The notes under the pieces are model-generated. The model searched no databases. It had not been told where the DNA came from and was given only the letters and a program-made list of their open reading frames with translations. From Nostoc sphaeroides (GTDB lineage: Bacteria > Cyanobacteriota > Cyanobacteriia > Cyanobacteriales > Nostocaceae): a DNA stretch of 64,000 nt. Below, in pieces: positions 51,779-61,298 of the stretch. The stretch is from assembly GCF_003443655.1 (NCBI RefSeq), contig NZ_CP031941.1:5226001-5290000 (forward strand). The letters run 5' to 3'. Each line of letters starts with the position of its first letter. Position 1 is the first letter of the stretch. Made by a program: the position numbers and the translations under genes.

Positions 51779-53077
51779 ATGGCTCCTAGTCCCACCATCA
51801 TGCAAGCTGTGGAAAAACTGGGCTACCGTGTCACTGTTGGTGATGTGGCAACCCAGGCAGGATTGAACGTCGCTGAAGCTAATCAAAGCTTATTAGCCCT
51901 GGCATCTGATGCTGGGGGACATTTGCAAGTGGCGGATTCAGGTGATATAGTTTACCTTTTTCCACAAAATTTTCGAGCAATTTTGCGTAATAAATACTTC
52001 CAGTTACGATTGCAGGAATGGTGGAAAAAGGTCTGGAGTGTTGTGTTTTATCTGATTCGCATTTCTTTTGGAATTTTCTTAACTGTTTCCATCGCCCTTA
52101 TAACTGTTACCATCTTCATGATCATTACTGCTGCCAATTCAGATCGTGACGGCGACAATCGGGGCAGTAGTTTTGGGGGTGGGGGGTTCTTCTATTTTCC
52201 AAATTTATTCTGGTATTTTAGCCCAAATTATGACACCCACTATCAGGAACGACGGCGTGAAAGGCGAGAAGAAAGCGATCTAAATTTCTTTGAAGCTGTG
52301 TTTTCGTTTTTGTTTGGCGATGGTAATCCTAACGCCAACTTAGAAGAACGTCGGTGGCAAGAAATTGCTACGGTGATTCGGAATAACCGTGGTGCAGTAG
52401 TAGCAGAACAAATTGCCCCATATTTGGATGACATTGGCGAGGGATATACAAGAGAGTACGAAGATTATATGCTGCCCGTTCTGACGCGATTTAATGGGCA
52501 ACCGGGGGTAAGTCCAGAAGGGCAAATTGTTTATTACTTCCCAGAGTTGCAGGTGAGTGCAGTTAAAAAGCGCCGTCATGCAATATCAGATCACTTGGAG
52601 GAATTTCCTTGGCGTTTTAGTGCTGCAAGTTCAGGGCAAATTATGCTGAGTGCTGGGTTGGGTGTACTAAATTTTGTTCTTGCCTTAGTACTCGGAAGTT
52701 TGTTGGGAGATGGCACTATTGCTGCCCAATTAGGTGGACTGGTAGCTTTTGTGCAAGGAATTTCTTGGCTACTATTGGCTTACGGAGCAGGTTTCTTAAG
52801 CATACCGTTATTGCGTTATTTCTGGATTCAGTGGCGTAATCGCAAAATAGGCGATCGCAACCGCGATCGCATTTCCAGATCAAGGATATTAGCAAGTCCT
52901 GATGCACCTTTGCAACAAAAAATCAACTATGCCCAACAATTTGCAGCAGAAAAAGTCATTGGCAACGAAGATTTAGTGTATTCTAGCGAAACTGACTTAC
53001 TCGACCAAGAAGTTGAGCGTTCCGCAAAAATGGACGCTGAATGGCAACGGCGCTTGGAACGGGGGAGTGGAGAATAG
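51779..53077 (+). CDS. Multi-pass membrane protein, conserved cyanobacterial/plastid type
   Basis: A 432-residue protein. The N-terminal ~65 residues look like a winged-helix-like domain (TIMQAVEKLGYRVTVGDVATQAGLNVAEANQSLLAL), followed by a helix pair near 95-125, a Gly/Phe-rich loop (RGSSFGGGGFFYFPNLFWYF), a second copy of the N-terminal-like domain (WQEIATVIRNNRGAVVAEQIAPYL) and two or three C-terminal membrane helices (LGVLNFVLALVLGSLLG...). The start has AGGAGGGGAGAGC as ribosome site. Function unknown; I recall related proteins in cyanobacteria and plastids but cannot name one. Confidence 0.7.
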   Translation: MAPSPTIMQAVEKLGYRVTVGDVATQAGLNVAEANQSLLALASDAGGHLQVADSGDIVYLFPQNFRAILRNKYFQLRLQEWWKKVWSVVFYLIRISFGIFLTVSIALITVTIFMIITAANSDRDGDNRGSSFGGGGFFYFPNLFWYFSPNYDTHYQERRRERREESDLNFFEAVFSFLFGDGNPNANLEERRWQEIATVIRNNRGAVVAEQIAPYLDDIGEGYTREYEDYMLPVLTRFNGQPGVSPEGQIVYYFPELQVSAVKKRRHAISDHLEEFPWRFSAASSGQIMLSAGLGVLNFVLALVLGSLLGDGTIAAQLGGLVAFVQGISWLLLAYGAGFLSIPLLRYFWIQWRNRKIGDRNRDRISRSRILASPDAPLQQKINYAQQFAAEKVIGNEDLVYSSETDLLDQEVERSAKMDAEWQRRLERGSGE

Positions 53078-53204
53078 AGTTAACAGTTAAGAGTGAGGAG
53101 TGAATAATTAAGATTTATTTAAACTCCTAACTCCTAACCCTTCTCTACGAGACGCTGCGCGAACGGCAGGCTCAGGGCATCGCTCCTAACTCCTAACTTT
53201 CTCT

Positions 53205-54344
53205 TTACTTCGCCTGAATTGGTGTTAAGGCTACACCTTGATAATAATGTCCCAAAATTTGCAGGTGGTTCACTCCTTGCCGAGCTAGATTGTATGCTCC
53301 CCACTGACTCATGCCTAAACCATGACCAAAGCCAAGCCCTTGGAGTACAAAATTGCCATCGGCTCCCTTCGTGACGCTAAAACGGGTACTTTTTAGCTTC
53401 AGCGCTGTCCGCACTTGCTCGCGCTGTAGAACTTTTGTGCCCTTGCTACCGACAATTTTCAAGACTTTAACACTGCCAAAAGGCGAGAATGTTTCTGGAA
53501 TCATTGCCGTCACATTGCCTACCTCAGGGAATTTAGCACTAATATCACTGGGCGAGAAGGTTTTTACCCAATTACACGCGCTGATATTTTGATCGTAGTC
53601 TTGAACAGCCCGCAAGTACGGCAACGCATTTCCCCAAACGTCTTCAACGTTTTCGGTGTGTCCCCCAGAACAAGCGTGGAAAACTGAGAGAATAATCCGG
53701 TTTTTGTAAGTTAGTACCTGTCCTGCTGTTTCATCAACTGCTTTGTAAGTTGCAGGAGATTCACTGATGACGCCCTTATAAATTTGCCAGCGATCGGGGG
53801 TATTGCCTAAATCGTAAACGGGATTATTCCGTTGTTTTTCTCGTTCGTAAAGAGCATAGGTGCGAGCTGCGATCGCCTGGGCTTTTAAAGCTTCTTGGGG
53901 CCAGCTAGCATCCATTTCCCCACCAAGAACGCTGTAGAGATACTCTTGGTCATCAACCCAGTTAACAGCCGTTAAGCCTTTGTCTGTGGGAACAACCAGA
54001 GTTCTACCCCGATACCAGCGATCGCCAATATAAACGAATCCTTTACCAGTTGGCTCAATCCAAAATAAACCAGACTGCCACTTATCTAAAGCAACTCCGC
54101 CCGGAATAGCTTGGGCATAATATGCACTCATCGCTGGCAACTGTCCGAGAGTCCTACCAGTACTATCCTTGACGATCCCAGTGGTGGAACTGCCCACTTT
54201 TACCTGATTAACCCCCCTCTCAATTGCAACCCGTAGGATTACAGACGCTTGAGCTGGGGCAACCAAAGCTATCCACAAGAGGACACTTACCCACCAATGA
54301 CGTACTTTAATCTGGGAAAATAAAGAGCCTAAGTAAAGTTGGAA
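53205..54344 (-). CDS. SpoIID/LytB-domain protein
   Basis: An exported protein with signal peptide (LLWIALVAPAQASVILRVAI). The SpoIID domain spans about residues 120-370: LYSVLGGEMDASWPQEALKAQAIAARTYALYE, GQVLTYKNRIILSVFHACSGGHTENVEDVWG and the C-terminal FVLQGLGFGHGLGMSQWGAYNLARQG. SpoIID proteins cleave peptidoglycan glycan strands (lytic transglycosylase) in the periplasm; here it likely takes part in wall remodelling. I start at MKFQLYLGSL (54350/54344 region); the frame opens four codons earlier. Confidence 0.87.
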   Translation of the reverse strand, partial: FQLYLGSLFSQIKVRHWWVSVLLWIALVAPAQASVILRVAIERGVNQVKVGSSTTGIVKDSTGRTLGQLPAMSAYYAQAIPGGVALDKWQSGLFWIEPTGKGFVYIGDRWYRGRTLVVPTDKGLTAVNWVDDQEYLYSVLGGEMDASWPQEALKAQAIAARTYALYEREKQRNNPVYDLGNTPDRWQIYKGVISESPATYKAVDETAGQVLTYKNRIILSVFHACSGGHTENVEDVWGNALPYLRAVQDYDQNISACNWVKTFSPSDISAKFPEVGNVTAMIPETFSPFGSVKVLKIVGSKGTKVLQREQVRTALKLKSTRFSVTKGADGNFVLQGLGFGHGLGMSQWGAYNLARQGVNHLQILGHYYQGVALTPIQAK

Positions 54345-54359
54345 TTTCATGCTGATCAT

Positions 54360-55069
54360 CTAATCACACTAGTATCTAATTGACGCTCTTAACTATGGCG
54401 TCTACTACTTTAAGATGAGACACTTCTCCAACGCAGGAGGTTGCCACCTCCTACTAATTATGCATTTTGCTTTAGCTATCAGGTAGAAATCTTCAATCCA
54501 AAATTTAAAATTTAAAATCTAAAATTCGGTGAAGGAGTCAGTGATTTTACCCTTGAGCAACTGTTGTCAGCAGTAATGTTACTGGCAACCTAATACGGTT
54601 CGGATAAGGTTTTATCATGACAGACCCTACATCACAAAGACGCGATAAATCCCCGTCTCTACAAAGGACTGATTATTGTAAAGACGGCGATTTATCGCGT
54701 CTCTTGCCAAAACCTACGCAGTATTGACTGGCAACCTTTAACTTTTTTTCCCGAAATTACACTTTTCAACAAAAAAGGTACACCGGAATTTATAAAATAA
54801 ATGTGTCATTAGTTATTTTTCCAGTAAAAATACTGTGCCAATAAGCAAGCTGCTACATTTAAACTAGTTATACGAAGGCTAAGTGCTAATAACTTTTTTG
54901 GACTACATACCAGACTTTTGAATTGTAATTTAGTATCAAGTATCGCTCCAATTTTGGAAGCTGAGATTTGGGTTTGGAGTTTAGTATTGCTATTCCTAAA
55001 CTCTTTTAATAATCGTCTAAAATTGATTATTTGCAGCGCTCAATTAGGCATTTAGGAAGGAAGTAATTC
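54360..55069. other. Intergenic region with one MITE-like repeat
   Basis: No gene. 54588-54725 is bounded by CTAATACGGTTCGGATAAGG and CTACGCAGTATTG with two GACGGCGATTTATCGCG-type cores, related to the CAATAC family. The 3' half is AT-rich and serves as leader of the lipoxygenase gene (GGAAGGAAG ribosome site). Confidence 0.6.
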
Positions 55070-57847
55070 ATGTCTGAGCAAAATTTTGTTCTCACTTTTG
55101 ATGGTGTGAATGATCGTGTTGAATTGTCTAAAGGGTTTCCTTCTATTGAAAAGGCAATCACCATCGAATTTTGGGCTAAAGGAGAAAATAGTCTCGCCCA
55201 ACAAACCAGTATTTTGGAGGCTTATAACGCTCAAAATGTCCGGGTTTTAAATATTCATCTGCCTTGGAAACACATCGCAGATACTCGGATTTTTTGGGAT
55301 GCAGGTAATCAGAATGGGTTCGATCGCATTGAAAAACCAGTGCAACTTACTGATTACAATGTCTGGACTCATTGGGCTTTTGTCAAAGATGCTGTCACCG
55401 GACAAATGTACATTTATCAAAATGGCAAAGTCTGGCATCAAGGTAGTGGACAGAAGAGATTGTTAGGTGGAATTCAAAAATTTGTCATTGGTTCTTTTGC
55501 TAGTGCTACTAACTATTGGAAAGGCTCTCTCGCGGAATTTCGCATCTGGAATCAAGCCCGCACTCAATTAGAAATTGAACAGCAGATGAATCGCCGTCTA
55601 GTGGGTAGTGAACGAGGATTGGTTGGTTATTTTCCTTTAGATGGAGATGTAAGCGATCGCACTATTGCTGGCAATAATGGCAAACTCTACGAAACAACTT
55701 GGACGAAAGCAGAACTCCCTGTAAAGCTGGAAACTCAGCAACAATCTGTTCTCTCCTTTGATGGCAAAGATGACTATATTTCCTGTGGTAAGGGGCAAAG
55801 TTCTGACAAAGGACTGAGGTTTCTCAATCTAACTCAAACACTAACCTTGGAAGCCTGGGTCAATTTAGGTTCCTACCAAGGTGGTGCAATTTTTACAAAG
55901 CAATATAATCCCGCCGAACCAGACAAACCAGGTCAACCTTCTTTGGATAAGGCGGCGATTTTCTATGGCCTCTTTATTGAAGAAAGTACAAAACTGCCGA
56001 TGTTTATCTACTCCACAAAGGATAAACGCAATCTGGTTTTCGGAGGAACTACCAAGACAGAGATTGCCCTTGAAAAGTGGTATCACCTAGCTGTGGTTGT
56101 CAGTAACCAGCAGGTCGAACTGTTTGTTAATGGACAGTCTCAAGGTGCAGCTAAAATCGAAGGAGCGTTCGCCGACAACTCCGACGCAGACTTATTGATT
56201 GGCAAACGTTATGTCGATAATTCCTATTTTGCTGGTCAACTGGCAGAACTCCGCATCTGGAACATCCCTCGCACCGCCGCCGAAATCCAAGCCAATCTCT
56301 CTCGCCGTTTAGAAAATATTGAACCAGGATTGGTTGGCTATTGGTTACTGGAAAAGGGTTCAGGGGAAATAGCCTACGATTCTTGTTTTTCTGATAACTT
56401 TGGCATGATTGCTGGCGCCACTTGGAGCAAATCTAAGTTGCCGATCGCTATTCTAAATCCCAAAGAAAAATTTAGCTATGCAGGCAAAATTGGTGATATT
56501 CGGGCTTTAGATGCCTTTAAACCGCTTCCATCTGAAGTACACCCACCAGCACGCTGGCTGGCTAATTTTTATCAATCAGCCTATGGTTTGGGAGGAGCAA
56601 CCAAGGATGTCTTGGTACGGCAAGTCTTGATGGAAAATGGCGGCGACCCTACGAAAATTCCCGCCAAACTGCCAGCTAAACAAATTGCGACTGCGCCGGA
56701 AAACCTGACACGTTTGCGTCCCGACAAATACAGTGATGAATTTTTTGTAGAACGCCGTCTCAATGGCTTCAACCCTGGTCAACTCAAGCGAGTGCAAAAC
56801 CAGCCCTGGCAATATGTCATCCGCTATGACATGGGTGGCATTCAAAAAATTGATAACCACGGCATTTTGCCCAAATTGATTGAAGCTCGCTTCTGTTTGG
56901 AAGGGCAACAACTAACCCCCCATTCCATCGAATACACCCTCTTTGGTGAAACCCAAGTCCAAACCCAACGCCCCGGCGATCAAGACTGGGAATGGGCGAA
57001 AAAACTGTTCCGTTGTACCGAATTTCTCTACCACGAAACGGGAATACATCTGGGTCGTCTCCACCTGAATATAGATCAGTATGCAATGGCGTTTTACCGC
57101 AACGTCATCAACAATCCCATTCAAAAGTTACTCGAACCCCATCTGGAAATTGTCCTGAATATGAATACACGGGGTGTATTTGCCATTCTGGGATACAAGG
57201 ATAAAGATGGCAAGGATGTAGACGGTGCTGTTACCTTCCTCTCCTGTGTGGATGTTGACAATATGTATGTCTTGATTCGCCAGGAATTGAGTAATATGAC
57301 CTATCGTAATGGGAATCCGCGATCGCAATTTCTCCCCGATTACGTTACCAACAACCACTTTGATCGCAGTGCATCCACGATGTGGCGAATCATTACTGAC
57401 TATGTGAGTCGTTTCTTTGCCAACAACCGTGCAAGCATTCAAAGTTACTGGTCAGAAATTGTCGGTATGTCTGAAGACCTGAGCGCCAACAGCATTCTGA
57501 AAAAAGAATTGGGAACTCTCGATATCAAAACCATGCAAGACCTCCAGGATTTGTGTGTTTATGTGATCTATAACAGCACTTTCTACCACTCCTGGGTCAA
57601 TAACAAGCAATTTGAAGATGCTGGCGACGTTGATTATGTGACCATGAGTGCGTGGAAAGACACTGACCCCCTGTTAGCGGCCAGACACGCTAAACAGATA
57701 TTGTCTATGCAAAACCTGACGGCGGTTCGTTGCAACTTAATTATGGATGTGGGGCCTGCTGAACTGAAGGATGCAATCTGGAAACAACGCGCTCAAATTG
57801 AACCAGGACTTCCCCTAGAGAAGCTGATGATGAGTATCAGCATTTAG
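55070..57847 (+). CDS. LamG-LamG-lipoxygenase fusion protein
   Basis: A 925-residue protein. Two LamG/concanavalin-like domains (about 5-205: FVLTFDGVNDRVELSKGFPS... YWKGSLAEFRIWNQART; about 225-465: SVLSFDGKDDYISCGKGQ... YFAGQLAELRIWNIPRT) precede a lipoxygenase domain (about 470-925). Lipoxygenase iron ligands fit: HxxxxH at His660 and His665 (HETGIHLGRLHLN), His840 and Asn844 (FYHSWVN), and the C-terminal Ile925 (SISI). NPIQKLLEPH also matches the family. It should dioxygenate polyunsaturated fatty acids; the LamG pair may bind carbohydrate or membrane. First gene of the cluster with LOX2 and lipase. Confidence 0.92.
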   Translation: MSEQNFVLTFDGVNDRVELSKGFPSIEKAITIEFWAKGENSLAQQTSILEAYNAQNVRVLNIHLPWKHIADTRIFWDAGNQNGFDRIEKPVQLTDYNVWTHWAFVKDAVTGQMYIYQNGKVWHQGSGQKRLLGGIQKFVIGSFASATNYWKGSLAEFRIWNQARTQLEIEQQMNRRLVGSERGLVGYFPLDGDVSDRTIAGNNGKLYETTWTKAELPVKLETQQQSVLSFDGKDDYISCGKGQSSDKGLRFLNLTQTLTLEAWVNLGSYQGGAIFTKQYNPAEPDKPGQPSLDKAAIFYGLFIEESTKLPMFIYSTKDKRNLVFGGTTKTEIALEKWYHLAVVVSNQQVELFVNGQSQGAAKIEGAFADNSDADLLIGKRYVDNSYFAGQLAELRIWNIPRTAAEIQANLSRRLENIEPGLVGYWLLEKGSGEIAYDSCFSDNFGMIAGATWSKSKLPIAILNPKEKFSYAGKIGDIRALDAFKPLPSEVHPPARWLANFYQSAYGLGGATKDVLVRQVLMENGGDPTKIPAKLPAKQIATAPENLTRLRPDKYSDEFFVERRLNGFNPGQLKRVQNQPWQYVIRYDMGGIQKIDNHGILPKLIEARFCLEGQQLTPHSIEYTLFGETQVQTQRPGDQDWEWAKKLFRCTEFLYHETGIHLGRLHLNIDQYAMAFYRNVINNPIQKLLEPHLEIVLNMNTRGVFAILGYKDKDGKDVDGAVTFLSCVDVDNMYVLIRQELSNMTYRNGNPRSQFLPDYVTNNHFDRSASTMWRIITDYVSRFFANNRASIQSYWSEIVGMSEDLSANSILKKELGTLDIKTMQDLQDLCVYVIYNSTFYHSWVNNKQFEDAGDVDYVTMSAWKDTDPLLAARHAKQILSMQNLTAVRCNLIMDVGPAELKDAIWKQRAQIEPGLPLEKLMMSISI

Positions 57848-57883
57848 CAGACTTCTGACGTAATTCCAAAAGTCTCACTTTTT

Positions 57884-57977
57884 TAAGGATTTACGCAAAA
57901 TATCTCTCAAACTCTAATTTCTCCGCGCCCTCTGCGCCTCTGCGGTTCGTTATTCCATAATTCGTGCGTAAGTCCTA
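57884..57977. repeat. TAGGACTTA-type MITE, diverged copy
   Basis: The right end is TGCGTAAGTCCTA (57965-57977); the left end TAAGGATTTACGCA is degenerate. It carries a CTCTGCGCCTCTGCGG core and lies between the two lipoxygenase genes. Confidence 0.65.
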
Positions 57978-58059
57978 AAGAAGAATTATCGAGGGAGAAA
58001 CCCCGATTTAGGCGATCGCATTGAACCCATTTTCTATCCAGATTTTAGAGGTATTAAAC

Positions 58060-59427
58060 ATGACCGTTTCTGAGCAAAGAAAGGCAAATCAAGAAAAATT
58101 CATCTACGCGTCCAACATACCTACCTTTGATGTCACCAAACCCCTTCCCCCCACTGTGCTACCAAGCATTAAATGGCAGTACAACTTTAAGTCTAGCTTG
58201 TACGGACTAGGCGGAGTTCGTCAAATTCTAACTGCCCCTAACCTAAAAAGTGGGGGAACTGAGCTTAATACTATTTCCTACCTGATACCTAATCTTACCC
58301 GTCTGCGTCCCGATAAATTTAGTGATGAATTTTTTGTCGAGCGTCGTTTGAATGGTTTCAGTCCGGGTAAGCTGAAGCGAGTAGAAAATCAGCCTTGGCA
58401 GTATGTTATTCGTTACGATTTTAGTGGCGTGAGCGTTGATCCAAACGGGATTTTACCCCAATTCATTGAAGCCCGTTTCTGTCTGGATGGACAACAACTT
58501 CATGTCCATTCCATTGAATTTATCCTACACGGAGAGACGAAGATCCAGAATCTTAGTCCTAGTGATCAAGATTGGGAATGGGCAAAAAAACTTTTCCGTT
58601 CTGCCGAGTTTGTGCAGCACGAAACCGTAGCTCATTTAGGTGGTACTCACCTGAACATCGATCAATATGCAATGGCCTACTACCGTAATGTGGTCAATAA
58701 CCCGATCATTGAATTGTTAGAGCCGCATTTTGAGGGCTTGCTGTCGATTAATCAGCAGGGTTTAAGCGAATTAGTCGGTTCAGAAACTAAAGAGGGTGTT
58801 GTTCCCCAATTAACCGCCCTAAATTATCAGGATACTCAAAAAATTCTGGTAGAAGGATTGCAAACCCTTACCTATCGTAATTGGAGTCCTCGATCGCACA
58901 CACTGCCCGATTATGTCGCTAATAATCACTATGACCGAGCAGCGATCGCCTTCTGGCAAATCATCAATAAGTATGTTAAAGACTTTTTTGATCAAAATCA
59001 AGCTGGTATTCAACAATACTGGTCTGAAATTGAAGCAATGTCCAAGGATTTAGCTGCTCACTCCATTCTCAAACCAGAGTTGGGAACATTAGACATTAAA
59101 ACCCTGCAAGACCTGCGCCAAATGTGCGTTTATGTAATCTATATCAGCACCTTCCAGCATTCTTGGGTGAATCACAAGCAGTATGAAGATGGCGGGGATA
59201 TTGAGTATGCAACCCTGGGTATGTGGAAGGAGAATGACGCGATGACGGCTGCGAGAAATGGCAGACAGCTATCAACGACCTTGAACCTTACCTCAGTTCG
59301 CCATAACCCGATCATGGGTGTGGATCAGCCTGTTGCTAACAAGCTCAAAGAAGCACTCTGGGAAAATCGGGAACAAATCGAACCAGGAATTGCGATCGAC
59401 ACAATTCTGATGAGTATCAGTATTTAG
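58060..59427 (+). CDS. Stand-alone lipoxygenase (mini-LOX)
   Basis: A 455-residue lipoxygenase from ATG 58060 (MTVSEQRKANQ); the frame opens at a TTG 13 codons earlier. It is a close paralogue of the lipoxygenase domain of the preceding gene (shared LTRLRPDKYSDEFFVERRLNGF-type block, with one substitution). Iron ligands: His192 and His197 (HETVAHLGGTHLN), His367 and Asn371 (FQHSWVN), C-terminal Ile455 (SISI). It lacks any PLAT or LamG domain. Only 212 bp separate it from the upstream gene, part of which is a MITE. Confidence 0.93.
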   Translation: MTVSEQRKANQEKFIYASNIPTFDVTKPLPPTVLPSIKWQYNFKSSLYGLGGVRQILTAPNLKSGGTELNTISYLIPNLTRLRPDKFSDEFFVERRLNGFSPGKLKRVENQPWQYVIRYDFSGVSVDPNGILPQFIEARFCLDGQQLHVHSIEFILHGETKIQNLSPSDQDWEWAKKLFRSAEFVQHETVAHLGGTHLNIDQYAMAYYRNVVNNPIIELLEPHFEGLLSINQQGLSELVGSETKEGVVPQLTALNYQDTQKILVEGLQTLTYRNWSPRSHTLPDYVANNHYDRAAIAFWQIINKYVKDFFDQNQAGIQQYWSEIEAMSKDLAAHSILKPELGTLDIKTLQDLRQMCVYVIYISTFQHSWVNHKQYEDGGDIEYATLGMWKENDAMTAARNGRQLSTTLNLTSVRHNPIMGVDQPVANKLKEALWENREQIEPGIAIDTILMSISI

Positions 59428-59512
59428 TGTCAGTCTGAAAAGACATTGTTACTGAGCGACTTGCCCTGAGCGTAGTCGAAGGGAGTCGAAGTACTGATTT
59501 TGCTTTCATTTA

Positions 59513-59777
59513 TAGGACTTACGCACTCAAAACCTGAAACCTCGATCCCCCCTAACCCAATACGGTTCAGTTAAAGCCAAAAACCTTGATACACGTAGGT
59601 TGGGTTGAGGAACGAAACCCAACATTTGGCGGGTTTGTTGGGTTTCGCTGTCGCTCAACCCAACCTACAATTTTCCTTAACTGAACCGTATTGCCCCCTA
59701 ACCCCCTTTTTTAAGGGGGGGATCTAAAAGAGCCAACTTTTTAAGGGGGTTGGGGGATCTCTTATGCGTAAGTCCTA
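59513..59777. repeat. Three-level nested MITEs between LOX2 and the lipase
   Basis: Outer element: TAGGACTTACGCA to TGCGTAAGTCCTA (59513-59777), flanked by ATTTA on both sides (5-bp target duplication). Inside it a CAATACGGTTCAGTTAA element (59558-59693) is flanked by CCCCCTAACC on both sides (10 bp). Inside that, a GTAGGTTGGGTTGAGG / CCTCAACCCAACCTAC type core. Confidence 0.92.
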
Positions 59778-59848
59778 ATTTAGTTCAAAAAAAACACAAA
59801 TTTTACTGGACAAAGTATCAAACTCATTCTCAAAAAATAGCAGACAAT

Positions 59849-61247
59849 ATGGTAGTTAATTTGCAATCCGAGTCTACTGCTACAAAGCTTGGCGATGTGC
59901 TGAAGTATGGCGACATCATCTATTTACAGCACATGAACGGCGACTATGTGACTCAATTTAGTAAGGGCAAAACCAGTCGGTATCATTGGCCTAAACTAGG
60001 CAAGAATAAAAAGCTAGGCAAGAATAAAAAGCTAGTCGAATCTAACAATATACAGTTGCAGATTCTGGGAGATTCAACCGGTGAGTTAACTGATGGTGCA
60101 GTGATCCGACTAAAATCTACAGAATCGCTGCCGAATCAGCAAAATGTCTTGGGTTGCTGGGTAGATAGCCATGATTGTTACTATTGGATCGATAATTTTC
60201 ACAATAAAAAGCAAAGCTGGCAAATCAACAAACGCGATCGCAGTGGTGACAACAAAATTCGCCAGGGAGACGATGTTTATCTGACTAACCTCCACTACAA
60301 AAATCAACGACTGGCTCGATGTACTCGCTACGATGGTTATATTTCTAAGGCTCCCTATGCCAATGAGTGGTGGCAATTAAAATCGGAAGTTGAACAAGAA
60401 GACACTAAAATCACTTCCGAAGGTGCTTTTCTAGAAAGCGTGTTTGAGCCAAACACTCGCACCTTTAGTAAGGGAAATTTAGCTTATTTAGCTTATTTTG
60501 CCGAAGCAGCTTACAGCACCCCAGAGGAGAGTAAAGCTAAACTAGAAAAACTGGGTTTCCAGATCAATGGTCATGAACATTATCTGGAATTTCCCGACAC
60601 TGACACCGAAGGTCTTATGGTTGGTGATGATGAAAAAATCATTATTGCTTTTCGGGGGACAGAAAATTTGACGGATTGGATGACCAACATCAAACTGCTG
60701 AAAGCCGCCTGGAAAGTGGGAATGGTTCATGCAGGCTTCTATCAATCCCTTGGGTCTCTCTGGCCGGAGGCGAATCGGTCGTCTGGAAAGTCTACGTAAC
60801 AATAACCAGCCCATCTGGATAACGGGGCATAGCTTAGGTGGAGCATTAGCGACCTTGGCGGGTGCAACTCTCGATCAAGAGATGCCAGAATATGAGATAG
60901 CGGGGATTTATACTTTTGGGCAACCAAGAGTAGGCGATCAAATTTTTGCTCAATCCTTGGATAAGGGGATGAAAGAGCGTTTCTTTCGAGCGGTGAACAA
61001 TAATGATATAGTTCCTCGTATTCCCAGCATGAAGTTTAGTCATGTCGGAAAGCTATTGTATTTCGATTCTGATGGCAATTTGCGTGAGAATATACTACTT
61101 TCCTGGTTGAATTGGACAGCCTGGTGCGATCGCTTAAAGGGCTACTATAAGAGTACTGTCAATTTAGAGTTTGAGTCTGACAGTGTCGGCGATCACCGCA
61201 TGGGTGACTACCGCCGATTAGCTATGCGTCAGCTTGACAAGGTGTAG
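59849..61247 (+). pseudogene. Class 3 lipase with a single-base frameshift
   Basis: From ATG 59849 a beta-rich N-terminal region (GDIIYLQHMNGDYVTQF, an 18-bp duplicated LGKNKK, then GDDVYLTNLHYKNQRLARCT) leads to a class 3 lipase domain (LAYLAYFAEAAYSTPEESKA, IIIAFRGTENLTDWMTNIKL, VGMVHAGFYQSLGSLWPEA). There one extra A (60773-60774, GCGAATCGG for an expected GCGATCGG) shifts the frame. The other frame continues IGRLESLRNNNQPIWITGHS with the nucleophile Ser in GHSLGG, YTFGQPRVGD and NNDIVPRIPS, ending at 61247. The truncated product lacks the catalytic Ser. It could also be a sequencing error. Confidence 0.85.
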
Positions 61248-61265
61248 TTATCGTCCAAAAGAGAA

Positions 61266-61287
61266 CGCGGGGAAATTAGTCCCCGCG
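61266..61287. terminator. Bidirectional hairpin between convergent genes
   Basis: CGCGGGGA-AATTAG-TCCCCGCG is a perfect 8-bp stem between the convergent lipase and wzc-type genes, followed by TCTTCTTC on plus. It is likely a terminator for one or both. Confidence 0.65.
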
Positions 61288-61298
61288 TCTTCTTCAGT

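Noticed and set aside
57128..57442. 104-residue minus-strand frame
   Set aside because: Antisense shadow of the LamG-lipoxygenase gene.
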